NCBI GenBank assembly: GCA_910575005.1
Contig: CAJTCL010000002.1
Coordinates: forward strand, 186,001 to 250,000
Reading direction: 5' to 3'
DNA length: 64,000 nt
Source of the DNA: Lachnospiraceae bacterium
GTDB taxonomy: Bacteria > Bacillota > Clostridia > Lachnospirales > Lachnospiraceae
The notes under the pieces were generated by a model that did no database searches, was not told where the DNA came from, and saw only the letters and a list, made by a program, of their open reading frames with translations. Both the position numbers and the translations under genes were made by a program. Positions within the stretch are counted from its first letter, which is position 1. The number at the start of each line of letters is the position of its first letter. This document shows, piece after piece, positions 44,534 through 53,566 of the stretch.

Positions 44534-46453
44534 ATGCAGAAAACATTTATCCGCTATACATTTGCCATTATATCAGCCGCTGTTTTTGTGATTTTTTTTA
44601 TCAATTGTTTTGTTGCGCTGCACACATTGGAGTCGCAGCAGTATAAGACTTTTTATACAAAGTCGCAGCAGGTGATACATACTCTTGAGAACAATCAGGA
44701 AGAATTAGATTTGATGAGGGAAAATTTAGATGAGGATTATCTTACCAGGGCCAGGGCAGCCGCATATGTATTAGACAGGCAGAAGGAAGTGTCAATGGAT
44801 GTCGAGGAAATGCAGTATCTGGCAAATCTGCTCAATGTCGATGAGCTGCATATGATTGATGAAAATGGCATTATCGCCTCTGCCTCTGTCTCACAATATG
44901 TTGGGTTTGATATGGCAGCTCATGAGCAGACGCGGGCGTTTCTCGCTATTTTGGACAGTGAAGAGGAGGATGCTTATCTGATTCAGGAGGCGCAGCCCAA
45001 TGCGGCAGAAAATAAAATTATGCAGTATGTTGGCGTAGCCAGAGAGGGGAAAAAGGGCATTGTACAGGTAGGTTTTAAACCTACCAGACAGATGGAGGCA
45101 CAGTCGAGAAATACCTATGAATATATTTTTTCTAAGTTTCCCACAGATGTTGGGGAAGAACTTTTTGCTGTAAACTGCATGACAGGAACTGTGGAAGGGC
45201 ATTCTGACGGTTTAAGCGGGGATTATTCGGCAGAGTATTATCAGTTGGAGCAGCTTTGGGAGTGTTCCGATGGCGCCTATAAAAAAGGCAAGGACGGACA
45301 GCGCATGTATGTATTTTCCAGAAAATATAATGATATTTTGATCTGTGCTGCGCTGCCGTTTGATATTTTATTTCAGAAACTTTTGGATCAGGTGATCAGT
45401 ACCTTATGTTATCTGCTGCTTATTGAGACAGTTGTGCTTGTACTTCTCAATTATCTGGTAAAACGCAAAACAGTGGATGGGATTCATCATATCATAGATC
45501 ATCTCACTGCTATCACTAAGGGAAATTTAGATACGAAAGTGGCAGTGGGCGGTAATCAGGAATTTGAAGCATTGAGTCAGGGAATCAATACAATGGTTAA
45601 GAGTATTGTCAGTATTTCTGACCGCATCTCTGCTATAATAGAAATCAGTGGTGTTCCTTTGGCAGCATTTGAATATGAGCTTGGGGTAAGCCATGTGTTT
45701 GTCACTTCAGGACTGCGGGAATTATTGGATCTTCCAGACTGGGAGGCGCAAGAGTTCTATCAAGATAGTGTGAAGTTTGGAAGGTATATTGATGAGATTA
45801 CCTCAAAACCATTGGAAGGGGAAAAGGATATCTTTCAAATCAATGATTACAGATATGTACGCATTCATATGACAAAATCTGAGAAAAAGCATTTGGGAGT
45901 GATCACAGATGTAAGCAGGGATATATTACAAAAGAAACAGATGCAGTATGAAAATACACATGATGCCTTGACCGGATTGTATAAATATTCTTATTTCAAA
46001 CAGCTTGCATCAAAAACGCTGCAAAATATGAATGAGGGGGAGAATGGTGCCATTGTAATGTTGGATCTGGATTCCTTTAAGTCCATCAATGATACGTTTG
46101 GTCATGATACTGGTGATAGGTATCTGCAGAGCTTTGCGGCTGTGATGCAGTCTATGTCTGAGGAGCATTTTCTGACCGCAAGGCGTTCTGGAGATGAATT
46201 TTGTATGATGATATTTGGTTGTAAAGATAAGTCTGAGGTGACAGGATTTTTAGATTGTTTTTATGAGTCCCTGAAAGAACATGAGATAGAATTATGTAAA
46301 GGCCAGTCCAGAAGTGTCAGCGCTTCTTGTGGGTTTGCTTGGACAATAAATAGAGAGGAGAATCTAGAGGAACTTTTAAAACATGCAGACGAGGCTCTCT
46401 ATGAGATCAAACGGCACACCAAAGGGTGTTATGGGGAATATAGGAGCAGTTGA
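44534..46453 (+). CDS. Membrane-bound GGDEF domain protein
   Basis: 639 residues, ATG 44534 after TGGAGGG. Membrane helices at about 8-30 and 290-312 flank an extracytoplasmic sensor region. A HAMP-like segment follows (DHLTAITKGNLDTKV), then a PAS-like stretch (370-470), then a GGDEF domain (about 475-639): THDALTGLYKYSYFKQL, MLDLDSFKSINDTFGHDTGD. The signature is SGDEF (552-556), with the first Gly replaced by Ser, and no RxxD inhibitory site is seen. It may still make c-di-GMP, since SGDEF enzymes can be active, or be a sensor without activity. It stands alone between two structured intergenic regions. Confidence 0.88.
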   Translation: MQKTFIRYTFAIISAAVFVIFFINCFVALHTLESQQYKTFYTKSQQVIHTLENNQEELDLMRENLDEDYLTRARAAAYVLDRQKEVSMDVEEMQYLANLLNVDELHMIDENGIIASASVSQYVGFDMAAHEQTRAFLAILDSEEEDAYLIQEAQPNAAENKIMQYVGVAREGKKGIVQVGFKPTRQMEAQSRNTYEYIFSKFPTDVGEELFAVNCMTGTVEGHSDGLSGDYSAEYYQLEQLWECSDGAYKKGKDGQRMYVFSRKYNDILICAALPFDILFQKLLDQVISTLCYLLLIETVVLVLLNYLVKRKTVDGIHHIIDHLTAITKGNLDTKVAVGGNQEFEALSQGINTMVKSIVSISDRISAIIEISGVPLAAFEYELGVSHVFVTSGLRELLDLPDWEAQEFYQDSVKFGRYIDEITSKPLEGEKDIFQINDYRYVRIHMTKSEKKHLGVITDVSRDILQKKQMQYENTHDALTGLYKYSYFKQLASKTLQNMNEGENGAIVMLDLDSFKSINDTFGHDTGDRYLQSFAAVMQSMSEEHFLTARRSGDEFCMMIFGCKDKSEVTGFLDCFYESLKEHEIELCKGQSRSVSASCGFAWTINREENLEELLKHADEALYEIKRHTKGCYGEYRSS

Positions 46454-46478
46454 ATGAACGCTAAGTCCATGTTATAAT
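46450..46478 (+). promoter_or_regulatory. Promoter of the small ORF upstream of argC
   Basis: TTGAAT at 46450-46455, 17-bp spacer, TATAAT at 46473-46478; the -35 overlaps the stop of the preceding gene. Confidence 0.6.
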
Positions 46479-46575
46479 GATGAGCGAGAGGTGACGAAAA
46501 TATCACAGAGCAAAGTGCATGAGAAGCAACAAATAGGTTTGACATAAGGTATTTGATAATAAGGAGGAATGACAT

Positions 46576-46626
46576 ATGGCATTACCTCAAAGGGGGCTAG
46601 GTATACGTTCAAGGATGTTTTATTGA
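46576..46626 (+). CDS. 16-residue ORF, possible arginine leader peptide
   Basis: ATG 46576 follows AAGGAGGAATGACAT, one of the best ribosome-binding sites in the window. The peptide is MALPQRGLGIRSRMFY with Arg at positions 6, 11 and 13 (codons AGG, CGT, AGG). A GC-rich hairpin follows (46659-46690). The unit has its own promoter and lies 340 bp upstream of argC. An attenuating leader peptide that senses arginine is inferred; a small standalone peptide is the alternative. Confidence 0.45.
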   Translation: MALPQRGLGIRSRMFY

Positions 46627-46658
46627 ATTAAGTGAGGTGTTTTCTGAATAGACGGTAC

Positions 46659-46692
46659 AGAGCTGGCGGGAAGTATTCCCCGTCAGCTCTTC
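46659..46692 (+). terminator. Hairpin after the 16-residue ORF
   Basis: AGAGCTGGCGGG pairs with the CCCGTCAGCTCT side (46678-46690, one wobble) around a 7-nt loop. The T-run is poor (TCTATAT), so it could be an attenuator or a weak terminator. Confidence 0.5.
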
Positions 46693-46729
46693 TATATGAA
46701 ATAAAGTATATCAGATGGGGTGATTTCCG

Positions 46730-46768
46730 CAGCAAGAACGCTAAGGCGTTCTTGAATGCTGCCAGAAA
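46730..46768. repeat. Palindromic hairpin between the small ORF and argC
   Basis: AAGAACGC and GCGTTCTT form a perfect 8-bp stem, extended by GCAGC/GCTGC outside. There is no T-run. Confidence 0.6.
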
Positions 46769-46790
46769 ATTTGAAAGTAGTCTTTTTGAA

Positions 46791-46872
46791 TGAATAAAAA
46801 AGCACAAACATTGAATAAATATACAGAAAAATAAAAATAAGTCTTTACGGATAGAGGAAAATGTATTATTAT
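46791..46872 (+). promoter_or_regulatory. argC promoter with two ARG-box-like sites
   Basis: TGAATAAAAAAGCA (46791-46804) and TGAATAAATATACA (46812-46825) resemble the ArgR half-operator TGAATAAAAATTCA. They sit upstream of TTTACG (46844-46849), a 17-bp spacer and TATTAT (46867-46872). Confidence 0.55.
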
Positions 46873-46965
46873 ACCTTATGAACGCTGAATGGCATGTGTG
46901 CCCTAAAGGGTATCATGGGAATATATAACGAAGATAGATTACAGCGGAAAGTGAGGACAAGAGAG

Positions 46966-48033
46966 ATGATAAGAGCAGGAATTATCGGGGCGACCGGATA
47001 TGCAGGTGCAGAGCTGGTAAGGCTGTTGCTTGGACATAGAGAAGTGGAGATAAAATGGTATGGTTCCAGAAGTTACATTGATCAGAAATATGCTAAGGTC
47101 TATGGAAATATGTTTCAGCTTGTGGAAGATAGCTGTCTGGATGATCGTATAGAGGAACTGGCAAAACAGGTGGATGTGATTTTTACAGCGACACCGCAGG
47201 GATTTCTGGCTGGGGTTTTGACAGAGGAGATTTTGGAACGTACAAAAGTGGTGGATTTGAGTGCCGATTACCGTCTTAAGGATGTGGCAATTTACGAGAA
47301 ATGGTATAAAATAGAACATAAAAGTCCGCAATTTTTGGAAGAGGCGGTCTATGGTTTATGTGAGATCAATCGTGAGCAGGTAAAGCAGGCCAGGCTGGTA
47401 GCAAATCCTGGATGCTATACTACTTGTTCCATTTTGACAGCATATCCTTTGGTAAAAGAAGGGCTGATTGAGCCTAATACTCTGATTGTGGATGCCAAAT
47501 CAGGGACTTCCGGCGCAGGACGGGGGACGAAGCTTCCTAATCTCTTCTGTGAAGTCAATGAAAGTATCAAAGCATATGGAGTGGCAAGCCATAGGCATAC
47601 ACCGGAGATTGAAGAGCAGTTAGGCTATGCGGCAGGGGAATCTGTGACTATTAGTTTCACACCTCATTTAGTGCCGATGAACCGTGGAATTTTGGCGACG
47701 GAATATGCTTCTCTTAAAAAGATAAAGCAGCCAGATGGGACAGTGGCTTATCCTTCTGATGCGCAAGTGAGAGCTGCTTATGAGAAATATTATGGTTCAG
47801 AATATTTTATTCGTCTTTTAGAGCAGGGAACCTGTCCAGAGACGAAATGGGTAGAGGGCAGTAATTTTGTGGATATTGGATTTCAAATTGACGAGCGTAC
47901 CAGACGGATTGTGATGATGGGAGCCATAGATAATTTGGTAAAAGGCGCAGCAGGCCAGGCCGTGCAAAATATGAATTTATTGTTTGGTTTCCCAGAGACA
48001 GAAGGGCTCAAGCTTGTGCCAATGTTTCCGTAG
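46966..48033 (+). CDS. argC: N-acetyl-gamma-glutamyl-phosphate reductase
   Basis: 355 residues from ATG 46966; the frame is open back to 46894 but that part lies in the leader. NADP-binding GIIGATGYAGAELVRLL at the N-terminus, catalytic Cys150 in LVANPGCYTT, and GVASHRHTPEIEEQL and FTPHLVPMNRGILAT are ArgC signatures. It is the third step of arginine synthesis. First gene of argC-GNAT-argJ-argB-argD. Confidence 0.95.
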   Translation: MIRAGIIGATGYAGAELVRLLLGHREVEIKWYGSRSYIDQKYAKVYGNMFQLVEDSCLDDRIEELAKQVDVIFTATPQGFLAGVLTEEILERTKVVDLSADYRLKDVAIYEKWYKIEHKSPQFLEEAVYGLCEINREQVKQARLVANPGCYTTCSILTAYPLVKEGLIEPNTLIVDAKSGTSGAGRGTKLPNLFCEVNESIKAYGVASHRHTPEIEEQLGYAAGESVTISFTPHLVPMNRGILATEYASLKKIKQPDGTVAYPSDAQVRAAYEKYYGSEYFIRLLEQGTCPETKWVEGSNFVDIGFQIDERTRRIVMMGAIDNLVKGAAGQAVQNMNLLFGFPETEGLKLVPMFP

Positions 48034-48075
48034 ATTTGAGTTTTTGTTTTGCTATTATTATGTGCCAAAAAGACC

Positions 48076-48185
48076 TGCTGCAAAGCAGCAGAGTCTAATT
48101 GCACCAGATTGCATCTGGAAAATTCATTTTCCAAGTGCAATCTGTATACAATGTTTCCCTGTCACTTTATGTGACAGGGCTTTTG
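48076..48185. other. Cluster of three hairpins between argC and the GNAT gene
   Basis: CTGCTGC/GCAGCAG is near 48076-48092. A nested stem runs 48107-48142 (GATTGCA/TGCAATC and GGAAAA/TTTTCC). CCCTGTCAC/GTGACAGGG at 48157-48179 is followed by CTTTT, a likely terminator or attenuator inside the arg cluster. Confidence 0.65.
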
Positions 48186-48244
48186 GCACTATTATGATAG
48201 GCGAATAAAAACCAAAAAACTCAGCTCCCATAGAGGACAAAATT

Positions 48245-48721
48245 ATGACAACAAAACAGAAGAAAATAATTGCTCCGGCGTCTGTGCGGGCAATGACAGA
48301 AGAAGATTATGATCAGGTTTATCGTCTCTGGCGGACGATTAAAGGTTTTGGCATCCGCAGTATGGACGATTCCAAAGAAGGTGTGGCAAGGTTTTTGCGC
48401 CGCAATCCAACCACCAGTATGGTGGCGGAAGCAAATAGTGAACTTGTGGGTTCCATTCTCTGTGGGCATGACGGCAGAAGAGGATGTTTTTATCATGTGT
48501 GTGTCAGGGAAGATTACAGGCATCAGGGAATTGGCAAGGAAATGGCGGTCCGTGCGATGCGTGCCTTGCAAAAGGAGCAGATCAATAAGGTCTGTTTGAT
48601 CGCATTTAAGAAAAACGAAGTTGGAAATTCTTTCTGGAAAAGCGTGGGATGGACATTTCGGGAGGATTTAAATTATTATGATTTTGTATTAAATGACGCC
48701 AATATCACGACATTTCAATAA
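48245..48721 (+). CDS. GNAT family N-acetyltransferase
   Basis: 158 residues, ATG 48245 with AGAGGAC upstream. Single GNAT domain: VRAMTEEDYDQVYRLWRTI, VGSILCGHDGRRGCFYHVCV, and the acetyl-CoA loop REDYRHQGIGKEM (R/Q-x-x-G-x-G/A) with a final FWKSVGWTFREDL. The substrate is unknown. Its place between argC and argJ suggests an amino-acid-related role, but ArgJ already makes N-acetylglutamate, so an ArgA function is not required. Confidence 0.85.
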   Translation: MTTKQKKIIAPASVRAMTEEDYDQVYRLWRTIKGFGIRSMDDSKEGVARFLRRNPTTSMVAEANSELVGSILCGHDGRRGCFYHVCVREDYRHQGIGKEMAVRAMRALQKEQINKVCLIAFKKNEVGNSFWKSVGWTFREDLNYYDFVLNDANITTFQ

Positions 48722-48759
48722 GGCGGATTTCGCCTGATTTGTGTAGAGGAGGAATAGAG

Positions 48760-49983
48760 TTGAAGATCATTACAGGCGGCGTGACCGCAGCAAAAGGTTA
48801 TCAGGCAGCGGCAACCGCAGCAGGGATTAAATATACAGACCGAACAGATATGGCATTGCTTGTCAGTGAAGTACCAGCAGTGTCCGCAGGAGTGTTTACC
48901 AGAAATGTGGTCAAGGCAGCTCCGGTAAAATGGGATCAGCGCGTGGTAACAGAGCAGGAATGCGCGCAGGCAGTAGTAATCAATGCGGGAATTGCTAATG
49001 CCTGTACTGGGACAGAGGGAATGGAATACTGCCAAAAGACGGCAGAAACGGTGGAAGAGCTCTTAGGCATTCCAACAGGGCAAGTGTTGGTTGCCTCCAC
49101 TGGGGTGATTGGGATGCAGCTTCCAATGGAAAAACTTTCTGCTGGTGTCAAAGTGCTGGCTTCAACGCTCAGTGAATCTGAGGAGAGCGGGCGGGAAGCG
49201 GCCTGTGCTATTATGACGACAGATACCAAATATAAAGAGGTGGCAGTAGCTTTTGAGGTGGATGGAAAGACCGTGACAGTGGGCGGTATGTGTAAAGGTT
49301 CTGGGATGATTCATCCCAATATGTGCACCATGTTAAGTTTTGTTACCACAGATCTTGCTATATCTAAGGAACTATTGCAGCAGGCATTGCGAGAGGATGT
49401 GGATGACACTTATAATATGATTTCTGTGGATGGAGATACTTCCACAAATGATACTGTACTATTACTGGCAAATGGTATGGCTGGTAATGATAAGATTACC
49501 AAGAAGGATGAAAATTACCACAAATTTACACAGGCTCTTAAGCTTGTCAATACCACTTTGGCCAAGAAGATGGCGGGGGATGGCGAAGGAGCTACGGCAC
49601 TCTTTGAGACAAAAGTGATTCATGCCGATACCAAAGAACATGCCAAGATTTTAGCAAAATCTGTGATTTGCTCTTCCTTGACGAAGGCTGCAATTTTTGG
49701 GCATGATGCTAACTGGGGCAGAATCTTGTGTGCATTGGGATATTCTGGAGTCGATTTTAACCCAGAGGAAATTGAATTGTATTTTCAGAGCAAATCAGGA
49801 CAGATTCAGATTTATAAGGATGGCGTGGCCACAGATTACAGTGAGGATGAGGCGACAAAGATTTTATCTGATGAGGAAGTGACGGTTCTTGTAGATATGA
49901 AAATGGGAGAGGAAGAGGCTGCTGCCTGGGGGTGTGACCTGACTTATGATTATGTGAAAATCAATGCAGATTATCGCTCATAA
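48760..49983 (+). CDS. argJ: Bifunctional ornithine acetyltransferase/N-acetylglutamate synthase
   Basis: 407 residues from TTG 48760, 7 nt after AGAGGAGGAA; an in-frame TTG at 48739 lies before that site. ITGGVTAAKGYQAA at the start, INAGIANACTG, and the self-cleavage site IHPNMCTMLSF, where Thr190 becomes the N-terminal nucleophile of the beta chain. GDTSTNDT and FGHDANWGRILCALGYSG are family signatures. It recycles the acetyl group between ornithine and glutamate. Confidence 0.95.
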   Translation: MKIITGGVTAAKGYQAAATAAGIKYTDRTDMALLVSEVPAVSAGVFTRNVVKAAPVKWDQRVVTEQECAQAVVINAGIANACTGTEGMEYCQKTAETVEELLGIPTGQVLVASTGVIGMQLPMEKLSAGVKVLASTLSESEESGREAACAIMTTDTKYKEVAVAFEVDGKTVTVGGMCKGSGMIHPNMCTMLSFVTTDLAISKELLQQALREDVDDTYNMISVDGDTSTNDTVLLLANGMAGNDKITKKDENYHKFTQALKLVNTTLAKKMAGDGEGATALFETKVIHADTKEHAKILAKSVICSSLTKAAIFGHDANWGRILCALGYSGVDFNPEEIELYFQSKSGQIQIYKDGVATDYSEDEATKILSDEEVTVLVDMKMGEEEAAAWGCDLTYDYVKINADYRS

Positions 49984-50036
49984 AAACAAATTAAGAGATT
50001 CCCAGAGAGGATAAGACGGAAAAGAGGATTATAGAG

Positions 50037-50957
50037 ATGGAAGAAAAGGATATGCAGAAAATTTTACAGAAGGCGGAGGTACTGATTGAGGCATTGCCGT
50101 ATATTCAGCGTTTTAACCGCAAGATTATTGTCGTCAAATACGGCGGCAGTGCAATGGTTGACGAGGAATTAAAGAAGAATGTTATCAAGGATGTCACCTT
50201 GTTAAAGCTGGTGGGATTTAAGCCAATTATTGTGCACGGCGGCGGTAAGGAGATCAGCAAATGGGTTGGCAAAGTGGGAATGGAACCAGAATTTATCAAT
50301 GGACTGCGCAAGACAGACGCTCCGACAATGGAGATTGCAGAGATGGTGCTTGGAAAAGTCAATAAATCTCTGGTGCAGATGGTACAGGAATTGGGTGTGA
50401 ACGCCATTGGTATCAGCGGCAAGGACGGCGGACTATTAAAGGTGAAGAAAAAATATTCCAAGGGGCAGGACATTGGCTATGTGGGAGAGATCACAGAGGT
50501 AAATGCCAAAGTACTCTATGACCTTTTGGAAAAGGATTTTCTGCCGATTGTCTGTCCGGTAGGTTTGGATGATAATTTTGAGAGTTATAATATCAATGCG
50601 GATGATGCGGCCTGTGCTATTGCTCAGGCAGTCAGTGCGGAAAAGCTGGCATTTTTGACAGATGTAAAAGGGGTATATCGGGATCCTGAGGATAAATCTT
50701 CTTTGATTTCAGAACTTTCTGTCTCAGAAGCGCGGGAGCTGATTGACAGTGGGACAGTTGGCGGAGGGATGCTGCCTAAGCTGAACAATTGTATGGAAGC
50801 CATTGAGGACGGTGTCTCCAGAGTTCATATTTTAGATGGCAGAATTCCGCATTGCCTGCTTTTGGAGATCTTTACCAATAGAGGAATTGGAACAGCGATC
50901 TTAGGAGACAGTGAAGAGCGGTTTTATACAGTGCACCACAGCGGAAAGGAGCAGTGA
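50037..50957 (+). CDS. argB: Acetylglutamate kinase
   Basis: 306 residues from ATG 50037; ATG 50052 is a possible alternative. The extended N-terminal helix ([20 protein letters not shown]) is the mark of arginine-feedback-sensitive hexameric forms. Catalytic and binding motifs: [54 protein letters not shown]. It is the second and usually controlling step of the pathway. The stop overlaps the region just before argD. Confidence 0.95.
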   Translation: MEEKDMQKILQKAEVLIEALPYIQRFNRKIIVVKYGGSAMVDEELKKNVIKDVTLLKLVGFKPIIVHGGGKEISKWVGKVGMEPEFINGLRKTDAPTMEIAEMVLGKVNKSLVQMVQELGVNAIGISGKDGGLLKVKKKYSKGQDIGYVGEITEVNAKVLYDLLEKDFLPIVCPVGLDDNFESYNINADDAACAIAQAVSAEKLAFLTDVKGVYRDPEDKSSLISELSVSEARELIDSGTVGGGMLPKLNNCMEAIEDGVSRVHILDGRIPHCLLLEIFTNRGIGTAILGDSEERFYTVHHSGKEQ

Positions 50958-50959
50958 GC

Positions 50960-52162
50960 ATGGAAGCAACAGTTTTGATGGAGCAGGCAAAACAGAATAT
51001 TTTGCATACGTATAATCGTTTTCCAATTGTGCTGGATCATGGTCAGGGGGTATACCTCTATGATACAGACGGAAAGAAATATTTAGATTTTACGGCAGGG
51101 ATAGCAGTGCAGGCCTTAGGTTATGGCGACCAAGAGTACAACGAGGCATTGAAGGCACAGATTGACAAGTTATTACATACCTCTAATTTATATTACAATC
51201 AGCCAATTATTGACGCTGCCGAAAAGCTCTGTGCGGCCTCTGGTTTGGATTATGCTTTTTTTACCAACAGCGGGGCAGAAGCCGTTGAGGGTGCAATCAA
51301 AACAGCAAAAAAGTACGCCTATCTAAAAGATGGATGTACAGATCATGAGATCATTGCCATGAATCAGTCTTTTCATGGCAGAACCTTAGGAGCCCTCTCT
51401 GTCACTGGAAATGCCCATTACAGAGAGCCATTTGAACCGCTTCCGGGCATTGTGAAGTTTGCAGATTACAATGATCTAGGCAGTGTCAAAGCATTAATAA
51501 CAGAAAAAACATGTGCCATTATCATGGAAACAGTTCAGGGAGAAGGCGGTATTTATCCGGCAGAAGAAGAATTTTTAAGAGCAGTCAAAGAGATCTGTGT
51601 TAAGAATGATATTCTGTTGATATTGGATGAGATCCAGTGCGGCATGGGAAGAACCGGAGAAATGTTTGCATGGCAGGCTTATGATGTGAAACCAGATCTT
51701 ATGGTAACTGCCAAAGCGCTGGGCTGTGGAGTTCCTGTGGGTGCTTTTGTGATGACTAAGAAAGTTGCCAACGCTTCCTTAAAACCAGGAGATCATGGCA
51801 CTACCTATGGCGGCAATCCTTTTGTGGGGGCGGCTGTGAGCAAAGTTTTTGATATTTTTGCACAGCGGAATCTAACGGCACATGTAAAGGAGATCGGAGG
51901 CTATCTGGAAACTCAGTTAGAACAATTAAAATCAGAATATGACTGTATCGCAGACAGAAGAGGCGTGAGGCTCATGCAAGGGCTGCAGCTTAACATACCT
52001 GTTGGTGATGTGGCGGCAAAAGCCTTACAGCAGGGCTTGCTTGTGATCACCGCTGGAAATAATGTGCTGCGTTTTGTGCCGCCTTTGGTGATTGAAAAAG
52101 AACATGTGGACGAAATGATGGAGAAAATAAAAGTGGTCTTGTCGTCTGTCACAGAACATTAA
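50960..52162 (+). CDS. argD: Acetylornithine aminotransferase
   Basis: 400 residues from ATG 50960, preceded by AAAGGAG; a GTG at 50954 overlaps the argB stop. Class III aminotransferase: FTNSGAEAVEGAIKTAK, FHGRTLGALSVTG, LILDEIQCGMGRTG, and PLP Lys252 in VTAKALGCGVPVGAF. It converts N-acetylglutamate semialdehyde to N-acetylornithine, completing the route with ArgC, ArgB and ArgJ. Confidence 0.95.
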   Translation: MEATVLMEQAKQNILHTYNRFPIVLDHGQGVYLYDTDGKKYLDFTAGIAVQALGYGDQEYNEALKAQIDKLLHTSNLYYNQPIIDAAEKLCAASGLDYAFFTNSGAEAVEGAIKTAKKYAYLKDGCTDHEIIAMNQSFHGRTLGALSVTGNAHYREPFEPLPGIVKFADYNDLGSVKALITEKTCAIIMETVQGEGGIYPAEEEFLRAVKEICVKNDILLILDEIQCGMGRTGEMFAWQAYDVKPDLMVTAKALGCGVPVGAFVMTKKVANASLKPGDHGTTYGGNPFVGAAVSKVFDIFAQRNLTAHVKEIGGYLETQLEQLKSEYDCIADRRGVRLMQGLQLNIPVGDVAAKALQQGLLVITAGNNVLRFVPPLVIEKEHVDEMMEKIKVVLSSVTEH

Positions 52163-52244
52163 ATCTGTTCAGATCACAGGTGCACGGATAAAAATTCCAA
52201 TCTTGGTTATCCTATTGACAAAGAATGTATGTAGGAGGAAGCCA

Positions 52245-52676
52245 ATGATTGGAATTTTTATTGCATTGATATCAGGAGCTTTGATGAGTGTACAGGGTGT
52301 ATTTAATACGGAAGTGACAGAGGGCAGCAGTATGTGGGTCAGTACAAGCTGGGTGCAGTTTTCGGCGCTGATTGTCTGTCTTGGCGCCTGGTTGTTTACA
52401 GACCGCAGCAGTTTTACAGTGCTGTTTCAAATCCAGCCTAAGTATATGCTCTTAGGTGGTGTGATTGGGGCGTTTATCACTTATACAGTGATTAAGGCAA
52501 TGGCCTCGCTGGGACCGGCGCAGGCGGTAATGCTGATTGTAGTTTCTCAGTTGATTATCGCTTATGTGATTGAGTTGTTTGGTATGTTTGGGGTTGATAA
52601 GCAGCCGTTTGCATGGCGCAGAATCTTAGGAATGGCAATTTGTATCGGCGGCATCATTCTGTTTAAATGGGAATAA
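52245..52676 (+). CDS. DMT superfamily small membrane transporter (YdcZ/DUF606-like)
   Basis: 143 residues from ATG 52245 with TAGGAGGAA upstream. Five hydrophobic helices. IGIFIALISGALMSVQGVFN and GAFITYTVIKAMASLGPAQAVMLIVVSQLI are DUF606 patterns. It is about half the length of 10-helix DMT carriers, so it probably dimerises. The substrate is unknown. It lies 83 bp behind argD and may be cotranscribed. Confidence 0.85.
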   Translation: MIGIFIALISGALMSVQGVFNTEVTEGSSMWVSTSWVQFSALIVCLGAWLFTDRSSFTVLFQIQPKYMLLGGVIGAFITYTVIKAMASLGPAQAVMLIVVSQLIIAYVIELFGMFGVDKQPFAWRRILGMAICIGGIILFKWE

Positions 52677-52707
52677 GTACAAGGACTGATATAAGCCTCC
52701 GGCTGAT

Positions 52708-52757
52708 GAAAAGGATCCTCTGGCTGTTTTTAGATACAGTGGGAGGATCTTTTTTTG
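52708..52757 (+). terminator. Terminator after the DMT gene
   Basis: AAGGATCCTC is followed by a GGAGGATCTTTTTTT arm; the T-run is strong and the stem has minor mismatches. Confidence 0.65.
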
Positions 52758-52845
52758 GATGTGTAAAATTCATTACCATTTATTTGGGCTGATGCGTGAA
52801 CTGTAATGAAAATTTTTTAAATGGGATTCTTTTTTACAAATCCTC

Positions 52846-52874
52846 TTGTAATAATTTGAAATTTTCGTTACAAT
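52846..52874 (+). promoter_or_regulatory. Promoter of the comEA operon
   Basis: TTGTAA at 52846-52851, 17-bp spacer, TACAAT at 52869-52874. Confidence 0.65.
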
Positions 52875-52939
52875 AGAATGGATTTGTGAATAAGACTTTT
52901 CTCATACTATCTTTTAGAAATAAGAGAGGTGAGAAAGGT

Positions 52940-53557
52940 ATGAAAAAAATAAGAAATTTGATATATATTTTTGTGCTGGCTATCGGGATTTCTGGTTGTG
53001 CAGACAGGCCCGAGGAAGTCAAAGAACTGCTTTTGACCAAAGAAACTGCAGAGGTGAAAAACGAAGCAGACGGCGGTGAGGAAATTTCATCAGAGGAGAA
53101 TACGAAATCTCAGAACGAAGAAATAGACATGATCTATGTCCAAGTATCTGGGGCAGTAAACAATCCTGGAGTCTATGAACTGCCCTCAGGCAGCCGAGTT
53201 TTTCAGGCTTTGGAACTTGCCGGCGGCATGACTGAAAAAGCAGAAGAAAAAAGTCTCAATCAGGCGCAGACGCTTGAGGATGGGCAGATGATTTGGGTGC
53301 TCACGGTGGAGGAAGCAGCCTCACTGCCAGAGCAAAAGCCAGAATCATTGGCAAAAGATGATGGAAAAGTAAATCTCAACACTGCCACAAAAGAAGAATT
53401 ACAGACGCTGCCTGGAATTGGCGAGGCAAAAGCGCTCAGCATTCTGGCCTGGAGAGAAGAACACGGCGGCTTTGCACAGATTGAAGATATCATGAAAATA
53501 GAAGGAATTAAAGAAGGCGTATTTTCCAAGATAAAGGATAGCGTCAAGGTTCAATGA
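52940..53557 (+). CDS. comEA: ComEA family DNA-binding lipoprotein
   Basis: 205 residues from ATG 52940. Signal peptide with lipobox ISGC (Cys20), then an acidic linker. An SLBB domain (about 72-125: VQVSGAVNNPGVYELPSGSRV) precedes a helix-hairpin-helix pair (about 143-205: VNLNTATKEELQTLPGIGEAKA, GIKEGVFSKIKD). ComEA binds incoming DNA outside the membrane; typical ComEA has a membrane anchor, and here a lipid anchor takes its place. comEC lies in the same operon, three genes downstream. Confidence 0.9.
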   Translation: MKKIRNLIYIFVLAIGISGCADRPEEVKELLLTKETAEVKNEADGGEEISSEENTKSQNEEIDMIYVQVSGAVNNPGVYELPSGSRVFQALELAGGMTEKAEEKSLNQAQTLEDGQMIWVLTVEEAASLPEQKPESLAKDDGKVNLNTATKEELQTLPGIGEAKALSILAWREEHGGFAQIEDIMKIEGIKEGVFSKIKDSVKVQ

Positions 53558-53566
53558 GGTGAAAGA

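Noticed and set aside
44353-44535. Minus-strand 60-codon frame in the GGDEF leader
   Set aside because: No ribosome-binding site; it coincides with the structured leader of the plus-strand gene.
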